64,000 nucleotides of DNA from Ignavibacteriae bacterium HGW-Ignavibacteriae-1 (GTDB lineage: Bacteria > Bacteroidota > Ignavibacteria > Kapaibacteriales > UBA2268). Location: the NCBI GenBank assembly GCA_002839825.1, contig PGYU01000005.1, positions 186,001 to 250,000 on the forward strand, read 5' to 3'. The notes beneath the pieces were generated by a model. The model was not told the DNA's origin. It was given only the letters and a program-made list of their open reading frames with translations, and did no database searches. Both the position numbers and the translations under genes were made by a program. Shown one piece after another: positions 52,346 to 60,352 of the stretch. Positions within the stretch are counted from its first letter, which is position 1. Every line of letters starts with the position of its first letter.

Positions 52346-52710
52346 TGAAAGATATCGAAAAAGACATATTGCTTAATCCGGAAATAGCTCGAAATTACGA
52401 CGAGAAATCATTTTGGTCTAAGATTAAAATGAATGCCGGAAAATGGAGTTACAAAATTTTATCAAAAGTCTTTGTTCTATATCATGTCGTGCGAGATGAA
52501 GATACCCCAACTTGGGCAAAAACAGTAATCTACGGCGCTTTGGGTTATTTCATTTTACCGCTCGATGCAATCCCGGACTTAATTCCTATGGTAGGTTATA
52601 GTGATGACCTTGGTGCTCTCGTAGCCGCTGTGTCTATAGTTTTGTCGCATATAAAGCCCAAACATGTTGAACTCTCTAAGCAATCATTGAAAAAGTTTTT
52701 CAAAGACTAA
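52345..52710 (+). CDS. YkvA/DUF1232 family membrane protein
   Basis: Protein of 121 residues whose core WAKTVIYGALGYFILPLDAIPDLIPMVGYSDDLGALVAA (given in two halves at about residues 56-75 and 76-95) carries the DUF1232 hallmark 'YFxxPxDxIPDxIPxxGxxDDxxAL'. Family members are small membrane-associated proteins of unknown function. The start is the ATG that shares its A with the GPP34 stop; the earlier TTG at 52342 is less likely. Translational coupling with GPP34 suggests a shared membrane task. Confidence 0.88.
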   Translation: MKDIEKDILLNPEIARNYDEKSFWSKIKMNAGKWSYKILSKVFVLYHVVRDEDTPTWAKTVIYGALGYFILPLDAIPDLIPMVGYSDDLGALVAAVSIVLSHIKPKHVELSKQSLKKFFKD

Positions 52711-52765
52711 AATAATTGAGAATCTTTCTCATTTTTTATAAGTTTCATTAATTCAGGAGTGTCTT

Positions 52766-53161
52766 ATGGATTATTCAGACGGTATGTCCCCCGAAGTCGG
52801 TGGCGGATTGTTAGCGCTTGGTGCAGGATTTATGATTTTCGGGTTGATAATACTTTTAATATGTATTATTAGCTTATGGAAAATTTTCGAAAAAGCCGGA
52901 GAACCCGGTTGGGCTGCTCTGATACCCATTTACAACATAATTATTATGCTTAAAATTGTGGGTCGCCCAATTTGGTGGATAGTTCTCTTGCTGATTCCAT
53001 TTTTAAACATTATTTTTGGTATTATTCTGTACTTGGATTTGGCTAAAGCCTACAATAAAAGCACAGGTTTTGCTGTTGGTCTTATCCTACTCAGTATAAT
53101 TTTCTTACCGATTTTGGCTTTTGACAATTCGGAATATGTAGGAACTAAGACTCAGTTCTAA
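52766..53161 (+). CDS. DUF5684 membrane protein
   Basis: Protein of 131 residues, mostly membrane helices. LWKIFEKAGEPGWAALIPIYN, the following IVGRPIWWIVLLLIPFLNII, and DLAKAYNKSTGFAVGLILL match DUF5684 ('GKPGWxxxIPIYN', like signal-peptidase-I-associated small proteins). Likely four helices. Role unknown. It is 55 bases after YkvA and before a strong terminator, so it is probably the last gene of that unit. Confidence 0.85.
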   Translation: MDYSDGMSPEVGGGLLALGAGFMIFGLIILLICIISLWKIFEKAGEPGWAALIPIYNIIIMLKIVGRPIWWIVLLLIPFLNIIFGIILYLDLAKAYNKSTGFAVGLILLSIIFLPILAFDNSEYVGTKTQF

Positions 53162-53190
53162 GTACCATTCCGTTTTTAAATTTTATACGA

Positions 53191-53218
53191 GGGATTCAAT
53201 TATGAATCCCTTTTTTTT
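53191..53218 (+). terminator. Terminator of the GPP34-YkvA-DUF5684 unit
   Basis: GGGATTCA (53191-53198) pairs with TGAATCCC (53203-53210), followed by eight T. Confidence 0.92.
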
Positions 53219-53297
53219 AGTTAATGTCACCGAATTTTCATAATTTTGTAATACAGTAACATGACAAGTTTATGAAAAAAAGTTTAAATAAATATTA

Positions 53298-53416
53298 TTT
53301 TAGTGTCAAAAACACGCTCGAGAAGCCTATTGGGAACGAGCGTCCTAAAAATCGCGCTTGGAAGATAAACCAATTCAAACACTATACAACTGATGCTCCG
53401 GTTTAGCGTAGCATCA
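53298..53416 (+). promoter_or_regulatory. Candidate structured leader of the ornithine/carbamoyl-phosphate operon
   Basis: The 324-base spacer 53162-53485 holds a terminator, then this non-coding stretch. A GC-rich stem ACGCTCG (53314-53320)/CGAGCGT (53337-53343) is enclosed by TTTTAG (53298-53303)/CTAAAA (53345-53350). A second stem TGATGCT (53391-53397)/AGCATCA (53410-53416) follows. GTGT (53303-53306) and ACAC (53312-53315) could form a competing helix. The motif does not match a riboswitch class I know; it could be an attenuator or a simple mRNA-stability element. Confidence 0.45.
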
Positions 53417-53485
53417 TTCCTGTTCAAAAATTTGCATCTAAATAATTTTAATAATTTTATAAAATAATATTCAAAAGGTATCATT

Positions 53486-54406
53486 ATGACTAAAGATTTT
53501 TTAATGGTTCGTGATTTTACGAACCCGGAAATTCACGAAACTTTCGAGATTGCTCTCGACATGAAAAAAGACAGAAAAAAATATGCTAATGCCCTACAAG
53601 GCGAAACATTGGCTATGATATTCGAAAAGCCATCTCTCAGAACTCGCACAACTTTCGACGTTGGAATCCAGCAACTTGGAGGATATTCATTATACTTATC
53701 TCCGGCAGAAATCAATCTTGGTAAACGTGAATCAGTTTACGACGTAGCCAAAAATCTCGAACGCATGGTGCAAGGCATCATGATTCGTACTTTCGGGCAC
53801 GATATAGTTGAAAATATGTCTAAGTATGCTTCAATTCCGATTATTAATGGTTTGACCGATTATTCGCATCCTTGCCAAGCTATGGCAGATTTCTTGACAA
53901 TTAAGGAATACAAAGGCAGCTTCAAAGGTTTGAAACTTACTTATATGGGCGATGGCAATAATGTGGCTCATTCGTTGATGGATGCAGGTGCAAGATTGGG
54001 TGTTGACGTTACAATCGGTTGCCCCAGAGGATATGAACCAAACTTGATGGCATATCAACAAGCTGTTGAAGATGCTAAAGAAACAGGTGCTAAAATTGTT
54101 GTCGAACATGACCCTGCAAAAGCTGTGGCAAATGCAGATGCTGTTTATACAGACGTTTGGGCTTCGATGGGACAAGAATCTGAAACTGATTTACGTAAAG
54201 CAATCTTTATGCCTTATCAAGTAAACGAAGATTTGATGTCCAAAGCAAAATCAGATGCTATATTTATGCACTGCTTGCCTGCACATCGCGGATGGGAAGT
54301 AACTGACGGAGTTATTGATGCTCCAAATTCAGTTGTATTCCCTGAAGCTGAAAACAGACTTCATGCCCAAAAAGCAATTATGTATCAACTCATGAAGCGT
54401 GACTAA
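53486..54406 (+). CDS. Ornithine carbamoyltransferase
   Basis: Enzyme of 306 residues. The carbamoyl-phosphate loop reads EKPSLRTRTTF (Leu in place of Thr in STRTR, seen in part of the family), followed by HPCQAMADFLTI, the ornithine SMG loop DVWASMGQE and MHCLPAHRGWEVTD. It forms citrulline from ornithine and carbamoyl phosphate or runs backwards in arginine catabolism. HCLP and SMG argue against the succinylornithine variant of Bacteroides. It is the first gene of a four-gene operon, with carbamate kinase starting 1 base after the stop, which points to a catabolic or carbamoyl-phosphate-exchange role. Confidence 0.9.
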   Translation: MTKDFLMVRDFTNPEIHETFEIALDMKKDRKKYANALQGETLAMIFEKPSLRTRTTFDVGIQQLGGYSLYLSPAEINLGKRESVYDVAKNLERMVQGIMIRTFGHDIVENMSKYASIPIINGLTDYSHPCQAMADFLTIKEYKGSFKGLKLTYMGDGNNVAHSLMDAGARLGVDVTIGCPRGYEPNLMAYQQAVEDAKETGAKIVVEHDPAKAVANADAVYTDVWASMGQESETDLRKAIFMPYQVNEDLMSKAKSDAIFMHCLPAHRGWEVTDGVIDAPNSVVFPEAENRLHAQKAIMYQLMKRD

Positions 54407-54407
54407 A

Positions 54408-55349
54408 ATGCACAAGAAAGCACTCATCGCTGTAGGCGGCAATTCCTTAATCAAAGCCGGCGAACGCGGTACAATCGAAGAACAATATTACAACGCTCAC
54501 CAAACTGCCAAAAGCATCGTAAAGATGATTAAATCAGGATGGCACGTTGTTGTTACTCATGGTAATGGACCACAAGCCGGTGCTGCATTGCTCAGGTCGG
54601 AACGCGCAGCAAGCGAAGTTTACACACATACTTTGGATATGTGCGTTGCAACTACTCAAAGCGAAATCGGATATATAATGCACCGCGCTTTAGAATATGA
54701 ACTTCGCCAAAACGGACTCGACCATATTGTTACAACTGTACCGACTATGGTAGCCGTTGACCCCGAAGATGCTGCTTTCAAAAATCCAACTAAGCCGATT
54801 GGTCCATTTTATACCAAAGAAGTGGCAATGGAAAAGAAGCGAAATCTTGGGTGGGACGTTGTAGAAGATGCGGCACGTGGTTACAGACGAGTAGTTGCTT
54901 CCCCTGAGCCGAAAAAAGTGCTTCAACTTGAAATTATAAATAAAGTTATTGAATTCGGTGCTGTAGTTATTGCTCTTGGTGGTGGCGGAATTCCCGTTAT
55001 TGACAAAGGTAAAGGCGTAATTGTCGGGAGTGAAGCCGTGATTGATAAGGATAGGTCCTCATCGTTATTGGCAAATAAACTCGATGTTGATTTGTTCATC
55101 ATCTCGACTGACGCTGACCAAGTCTATCTTGATTTTAAAAAGAAAACTCAAAAGGGTTTACGCGAAGTCACCACCGACAAACTTATGGAATACCACAATG
55201 CCGGTCAATTTCCTGCGGGAAGTATGGGTCCTAAGGTCGAATCTGTTGTCAAATATATTCGCAACGGCGGTCGCCATGCTATTATTACTTCTTACGAACA
55301 TTTGATGGATGCATTAGAAGGTAATGCCGGAACACATATTAAAAAGTAA
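54408..55349 (+). CDS. arcC: Carbamate kinase
   Basis: Amino-acid-kinase-fold enzyme of 313 residues: KKALIAVGGNSLIKAG, VVVTHGNGPQAGAALL, the ALGGGGIPV loop and SMGPKVESVVKYIRNGG. It makes ATP from carbamoyl phosphate and ADP, or carbamoyl phosphate in the reverse direction from ammonia and CO2. The start is the ATG at 54408 one base after the OTC stop; the frame is open three codons further up. It is tightly coupled to OTC, the pattern of arginine fermentation operons, but arginine deiminase is missing from the window. Confidence 0.95.
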   Translation: MHKKALIAVGGNSLIKAGERGTIEEQYYNAHQTAKSIVKMIKSGWHVVVTHGNGPQAGAALLRSERAASEVYTHTLDMCVATTQSEIGYIMHRALEYELRQNGLDHIVTTVPTMVAVDPEDAAFKNPTKPIGPFYTKEVAMEKKRNLGWDVVEDAARGYRRVVASPEPKKVLQLEIINKVIEFGAVVIALGGGGIPVIDKGKGVIVGSEAVIDKDRSSSLLANKLDVDLFIISTDADQVYLDFKKKTQKGLREVTTDKLMEYHNAGQFPAGSMGPKVESVVKYIRNGGRHAIITSYEHLMDALEGNAGTHIKK

Positions 55350-55400
55350 TTTGCCATTTTTAATGAATTGAAATTAATTAAAAAATTAAGAGAAACAAAA

Positions 55401-56315
55401 ATGAATCTAAATCATGTAATCGAATCTCAACAGTTTACTTTGCCAAAGATAAAGGAATTGTTTGAACGCACCGAGCTGATGAAAAAAATCGTTGCTCGTG
55501 GCGGAACAAAGGATTATGAGAATAAAATTATGGCAAATTTGTTCTACAAACCTTCTACAAGAACTCGTTTTTCATTTGCATCGGCTATGTACCGACTTGG
55601 TGGTAAAGTAATGACTACAGAACAAGCCGGAGAATTTTCTTCCGAAGTTGAAGGCGAAAAACTCGAAGACACAATTCGTATTATCGCCCACTATTCGGAT
55701 GTTATTGTTCTTCGTCACGTCGAAGAAGGTGGGGCAGAGCGCGCCGCGTCGGTCTCGACAGTTCCGATTATCAATGCAGGTGACGGTTCCGGCGGACAGC
55801 ACCCAACTCAAGCACTTTTGGATTTATATACCATTTACAGCGAATGTAACACACTCGACGGTATGTCGGTTGCTTTTATAGGTGCTTTGGATACAGGCAG
55901 AACAGTTCGCTCATTGGCATATTTGCTATCGAAATATGACCGAACCAAGCTTTATTTTATAGCTCCCGATGAAATGCAAATCAAACCCGACATTTTGGAA
56001 TATCTCGATAAACGTAATGTAAGCTACGAATTGGCAAACACTACAAAAGGTATTGTAAATAGAGTTGATGTAATTTACCAAACAAGAATCAACCAAAATA
56101 GATTGAAATCAAAAAAGATTGATTTATCGGTCTATAATATTGATTCCGATGTGTTGAAAGTCATGAAAAACGACGCCATAATCATGCACCCATTACCGCG
56201 TTCGGTCGAAATTAGCCACGAAGTTGATTCAGACCATCGCGCCAAATACTTCCGCCAATCCGAAAACGGTATCTACGTTCGGATGGCACTTCTAACTATG
56301 CTATTTGACAATTAA
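55401..56315 (+). CDS. pyrB: Aspartate carbamoyltransferase catalytic chain
   Basis: Protein of 304 residues of the carbamoyltransferase fold. PSTRTRFSFASAMYRLGGKV (carbamoyl phosphate), GDGSGGQHPTQALLDLYTI and IIMHPLPRSVEISHEVDSD (ATCase-type HPLPR) are diagnostic for pyrimidine synthesis; HPLPR distinguishes it from OTC (HCLP). The start is the ATG at 55401; a possible upstream ATG at 55368 lies in a less conserved extension. It is embedded between carbamate kinase and ornithine aminotransferase, an unusual place for a pyrimidine gene. No pyrI-type regulatory chain follows. Confidence 0.88.
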   Translation: MNLNHVIESQQFTLPKIKELFERTELMKKIVARGGTKDYENKIMANLFYKPSTRTRFSFASAMYRLGGKVMTTEQAGEFSSEVEGEKLEDTIRIIAHYSDVIVLRHVEEGGAERAASVSTVPIINAGDGSGGQHPTQALLDLYTIYSECNTLDGMSVAFIGALDTGRTVRSLAYLLSKYDRTKLYFIAPDEMQIKPDILEYLDKRNVSYELANTTKGIVNRVDVIYQTRINQNRLKSKKIDLSVYNIDSDVLKVMKNDAIIMHPLPRSVEISHEVDSDHRAKYFRQSENGIYVRMALLTMLFDN

Positions 56316-56337
56316 TAATATTATAAGGAATAAATAT

Positions 56338-57537
56338 ATGAATACTCAAGATTATATCAATATCGAAAATGAACTCGGTGCCCATAATTATCATCCGCTT
56401 GATGTGGTGATTCACGAAGCAAAAGGTTGCTGGGTAGTTGATGTTGAAGGCAAACGCTTTCTCGATTGCCTCGCTGCATATTCGGCAGTCAACCAAGGTC
56501 ATTGCCATCCGGCAATCATGGAAACTTTCATGGAACAAGCTAAAAAAGTGACTCTCACAAGCCGCGCCTTCAGAAATGACCAATTACCAAGATTGTACAA
56601 AAAATTGAACGAACTCACCGGCTATGAAATGTCATTGCCGATGAACTCAGGAGCTGAAGCAGTAGAATCAGCTATCAAATTAGCACGCCGTTGGGCTTAT
56701 GATGTGAAAGGCGTTGCCGAAAACAAAGCTGAAATCATAGTAGCTACGGGTAACTTCCATGGTCGCACAACTACAATTGTAGGCTTTTCTGACGACCCAA
56801 GTTCCAACAAAGGTTTCGGACCATATTGTACAGAAGCTTTCCCAATGCATGAATACGGTAATATCGAAGATTTGAAAAGCAAAATCACACCAAACACTGC
56901 AGCCGTAATGATTGAACCAATTCAAGGCGAAGGCGGTATCGTAATTCCTCCGGACGGCTATTTGAAAGCGGTAGAGCAAATTTGTCGCGAAAACAATGTG
57001 CTTTTCATTTGCGACGAAATCCAATCAGGATTGGGCAGAAGCGGCAAATTATTCGCACACCAATACGAAGATGTTCGCCCCGATATGGTAATCATCGGCA
57101 AAGCTCTTTCCGGCGGCTTCTATCCCGTATCGGCTGTACTTGCAGACAAAAACGTAATGCTCGTCATTCATCCGGGAGAACACGGCTCGACTTTCGGCGG
57201 CAATCCGCTCGGAGCAGCAGTTGCTGTGAAATCACTTGAAGTAATGGTTGACGAAAAATTGATTGAACGTTCAAACGAAATGGGCAACTATTTCATGGAA
57301 AAACTTCGCGCTATTGACAGTCCTATGATTGAAAATGTACGTGGACGCGGATTGTGGATAGGCTTTGTACTCAAAACTAAGGCTCGCCCATATTGCGAAA
57401 AGCTCAAAGAAGAAGGATTATTATGTAAAGAAACTCACGTCAATATCATTCGTTTTGCACCACCACTCGTCATCACTAAAGATGAAATTGATTGGGCAGT
57501 TGCAAAAATCGAAAAAGTTGTCAAAAGCTTCGATTAA
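56338..57537 (+). CDS. rocD: Ornithine aminotransferase
   Basis: Class III PLP enzyme of 399 residues. It converts ornithine and 2-oxoglutarate to glutamate semialdehyde and glutamate. MNSGAEAVESAIKLARRWAY, NFHGRTTTIVGFSDDPSS, IQGEGGIVIPPDGYL, FICDEIQSGLGRSGK and IIGKALSGGFYPVSA (catalytic Lys) are all ornithine-aminotransferase-like. A ribosome-binding site AAGGAA precedes the ATG at 56338. Last gene of the operon. Together with OTC and carbamate kinase it would take citrulline or ornithine to glutamate and proline. Confidence 0.92.
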   Translation: MNTQDYINIENELGAHNYHPLDVVIHEAKGCWVVDVEGKRFLDCLAAYSAVNQGHCHPAIMETFMEQAKKVTLTSRAFRNDQLPRLYKKLNELTGYEMSLPMNSGAEAVESAIKLARRWAYDVKGVAENKAEIIVATGNFHGRTTTIVGFSDDPSSNKGFGPYCTEAFPMHEYGNIEDLKSKITPNTAAVMIEPIQGEGGIVIPPDGYLKAVEQICRENNVLFICDEIQSGLGRSGKLFAHQYEDVRPDMVIIGKALSGGFYPVSAVLADKNVMLVIHPGEHGSTFGGNPLGAAVAVKSLEVMVDEKLIERSNEMGNYFMEKLRAIDSPMIENVRGRGLWIGFVLKTKARPYCEKLKEEGLLCKETHVNIIRFAPPLVITKDEIDWAVAKIEKVVKSFD

Positions 57538-57560
57538 TAGTATTTCACTAATTTCTAAGA

Positions 57561-57590
57561 AACTCCGCCCATAAAGCGGAGTTTTTTTTT
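57561..57590 (+). terminator. Terminator of the ornithine operon
   Basis: AACTCCGC (57561-57568) pairs with GCGGAGTT (57576-57582 plus flank), followed by nine or ten T. Confidence 0.93.
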
Positions 57591-57730
57591 TGTTATTGTG
57601 GTGATTATCGTGGAAAATTATGACACTTATTGCAAATTTGACGTAAATACTTTAAGTTTGTGAATAGGAATATTTGCGATCCAAAAAGGATGATACAGAA
57701 CTAAACTTTAAAATTTGAAAAGAGGAAAAT

Positions 57731-58090
57731 ATGCAAAAAATTTTGATTATCATCAATGACGCTCCTTATGGGACTGAAAAAGCATACAATGCTTTAAGAA
57801 TGGCTATGACTTTGCAAAAAGAACATTGCGACAAAGTAGAAATTAAAATTTTCCTATTGGCAGATGCTGTTCTATGTGGTCTTCCTAATCAGAACACTCC
57901 AAACGGATATTATAATATTGAAAGGATGATAAAATCTGTAATCCAAAAAGGAGGAGAAGTCAAGAGCTGTGGTGGATGTTCTGAAGCTCGTGGTATTGAC
58001 AAAATTTCGTTCATTGAAGGGGTGAATTTGAGCAATATGAAAGAATTTGCCCAATGGACTGTTGATTGCGACAAAGTATTAACATTTTAA
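57731..58090 (+). CDS. DsrE-family protein
   Basis: Cytoplasmic protein of 119 residues. MQKILIIINDAPYGTEKAYN, then ALRMAMTLQKE and the cysteine segment VKSCGGCSEARG match the DsrE/DsrF-like family, whose members carry persulfide sulfur on a conserved cysteine (TusD-like). The two cysteines CGGC are in the typical place. A specific partner cannot be named. It is transcribed alone, convergent with sppA. Confidence 0.85.
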   Translation: MQKILIIINDAPYGTEKAYNALRMAMTLQKEHCDKVEIKIFLLADAVLCGLPNQNTPNGYYNIERMIKSVIQKGGEVKSCGGCSEARGIDKISFIEGVNLSNMKEFAQWTVDCDKVLTF

Positions 58091-58130
58091 AAAATATATA
58101 TTGATGGTAATTGTAAAAACCCCACAAAAA

Positions 58131-58160
58131 AAAGCTGTCTCATTTTAGAGAGACAGCTTT
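58131..58160. terminator. Bidirectional terminator between DsrE and sppA
   Basis: AAAGCTGTCTC (58131-58141), loop of eight, exact complement (58150-58160). T-rich downstream on plus, and a run of seven T beyond the stem on the minus strand. Confidence 0.88.
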
Positions 58161-58187
58161 ATTTAACTTTAAGTGAATTTCGTAACT

Positions 58188-60173
58188 CTATTTGATTTCA
58201 ATCATATAGGGCATTGACATAAGAACGTTTTCTTTTTCTGACATTTTGTACATATCTAAAGCATGTTTTAAATGTGGTTGAATTGCTTTTGGCATCATAT
58301 CCATTAAAGAGGTGTATTGGTTTTGGCTGAATCCGAGAGCTTCAACAAAATTTGTTTTGTATTTTAATTCGCTATCGTCATCATCTCCCAATCCAATTAA
58401 TCTTAAAAATGCTACCATTTCATCTTCGGCTTCTGGGAATGACCTGACATAAACTTTTTTATCAAGTGGAATTCCCAATCTATTTTTCACCATGTCTATC
58501 GCGTCATCCAATCCACCGAGAGCATCTATGAGATTGTGTTTCATAGCATCTTCGCCCGTCCAAACTCTGCCACGTGCCAATGAGCGTACTTCATCATACG
58601 TCATGTTACGGCTTTTTGCAACTTTGTTCAAAAAGCGGTCATACATAGCTTTTGAAATTGTATATAATTTTTGCTTTGATGCATCATCGAATGGATAAAG
58701 CGTATTTAGGAATTGTGCTGACTTGTTGGAAGCTATTGTGTCAGTAGTGATTCCGAGTTTATCCATAGTGCCTGTGAAATTAGGAATAGCAAGTACAACA
58801 CCAATTGAGCCTGTTATTGTAGCAGGATGTGCAATGATAGTATCGCAAGCCATAGCCATATAATATCCGCCGGATGCAGCTACATCACTCATCGAAGCGT
58901 AAACAGGTTTGACTTTGCGAGTTTTAATGATTTCTTCCCATATTTCGTCAGAACCGATTACCGAACCGCCCGGACTGTCAATGCGAAGTATGATTGCTTT
59001 CACATTTTCGTCTTCTCTGGCTTTGCGGAGTTGGCGAACATAATCACCGGAACGAATCGAATAGTCATCGCTGAATGAATTATCACGACCGGAATTGATA
59101 CCGCCTACGCCATTGATTATTGCGATAGTAACGTTTTCGTCATGAATTTCACTCTTATCAGAATGTATAGTCGAAATATATGCTGCAGGTGAAATAAATC
59201 TGAGTTTCCCTTCATAGTCTATATCTGTGTAAGAATCGGCTGATTCATGCACATTTAGCGGGAAATTGTATGCGTCACCATTGGCTCTGTATTTAATAAA
59301 TTCGAGCACACTCATCTCTTGAGCCATAACATCTATGAAACCTAATGCCTGTAGGCTGTCTGCTGTGTAATAGCCTGTTTTTAGCGCTTCCTTGATGAAT
59401 TCCTTATCCAAATTCCGATATTTTGCAATCGCATTGACAAAATTTTCCATTCTTTGATTGATTATCACAGTTGTTTGGTGACGAGCTGAATCTGTATATT
59501 TTGTCTTAGAAAACATATCGCCGGCTGACTTGAAATCTTCGAAATGCTCTACATGATATTTAATTCCGAGTTTCTCGAACAAACCCGTAAAGAACATAGA
59601 TGTTACTGCAAATCCGTTCATTTCTACCAAGCCTTCCATCGGAACGAAGATAGTATCAGCGGGTAAAGAATGGAAATATTGGCCTTCGGCACCCATTTCC
59701 ATAAATGCATAAATAAATTTACCTGATGATTTGAAATCTTCGAGTGCGTCTTGCATTTCCATTGATTTTGCCCATCCAATTCCGGTCAAGCCCGGTTTTA
59801 GATATATACCTTTGATATTATCATCAGTTTTGGCATTTTCAATTGCGCGCAAGGTTTGCAAAAATGAAGCGCCACCCGAGCTTCCGGTAAAAATGCTGAA
59901 TGGACTTTGTTTGCTGTACTCTTGCAACCCGTCATCAAATGTCAAATATAGAACAGAATTTTCTTTAACTGTAATTTCCTTTGAATCGAACATTGAACCA
60001 AAAGAAGCAAACATAATTGCGATAAAAATAAAGAAAATCACTATTAAAGCACCGATTACTACGAGTGGAATTACCCAACCTGAACTACGCTTTCTTTGAT
60101 ATGGCGGAGGAGGATATGGTGGCATAGACGGTTGATTTGGTCTTGTTCCAGTTTCTTCGTTATTTAGACTCAT
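58188..60173 (-). CDS. sppA: Signal peptide peptidase SppA (67K type)
   Basis: Membrane-anchored protease of 661 residues that degrades cleaved signal peptides in the periplasm. A proline-rich cytoplasmic stretch (PPYPPPPYQRKR), one membrane helix (about 33-58) and two ClpP-fold halves are seen. The catalytic Lys is K215 in FEDFKSAGDMF and the nucleophile Ser434 is in SDVAASGGYYMAMACD, equivalents of E. coli Lys209 and Ser409. Full length for the tandem type. Preceded by a -7-like box at 60229-60236 on the minus strand. Confidence 0.95.
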   Translation of the reverse strand: MSLNNEETGTRPNQPSMPPYPPPPYQRKRSSGWVIPLVVIGALIVIFFIFIAIMFASFGSMFDSKEITVKENSVLYLTFDDGLQEYSKQSPFSIFTGSSGGASFLQTLRAIENAKTDDNIKGIYLKPGLTGIGWAKSMEMQDALEDFKSSGKFIYAFMEMGAEGQYFHSLPADTIFVPMEGLVEMNGFAVTSMFFTGLFEKLGIKYHVEHFEDFKSAGDMFSKTKYTDSARHQTTVIINQRMENFVNAIAKYRNLDKEFIKEALKTGYYTADSLQALGFIDVMAQEMSVLEFIKYRANGDAYNFPLNVHESADSYTDIDYEGKLRFISPAAYISTIHSDKSEIHDENVTIAIINGVGGINSGRDNSFSDDYSIRSGDYVRQLRKAREDENVKAIILRIDSPGGSVIGSDEIWEEIIKTRKVKPVYASMSDVAASGGYYMAMACDTIIAHPATITGSIGVVLAIPNFTGTMDKLGITTDTIASNKSAQFLNTLYPFDDASKQKLYTISKAMYDRFLNKVAKSRNMTYDEVRSLARGRVWTGEDAMKHNLIDALGGLDDAIDMVKNRLGIPLDKKVYVRSFPEAEDEMVAFLRLIGLGDDDDSELKYKTNFVEALGFSQNQYTSLMDMMPKAIQPHLKHALDMYKMSEKENVLMSMPYMIEIK

Positions 60174-60352
60174 TTTTTTTAAACTCCAGAAATAATTGTA
60201 AAAACTTTACATTGCATATACGTTTATTGCAAATATAAAGTTTCGTTTTGGATTGAATTGTTGTAATCAGTCATCTCTCACCTTATTAATTCAATTGAAA
60301 ACTGAAAATCAGATTGTTGATTTGAATTAGGTGAAATAGGCAGCGCAATTTT

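Noticed and set aside
53486-57537. Complete arginine deiminase pathway
   Set aside because: No arginine deiminase (arcA) or arginine/ornithine antiporter (arcD) in the window.
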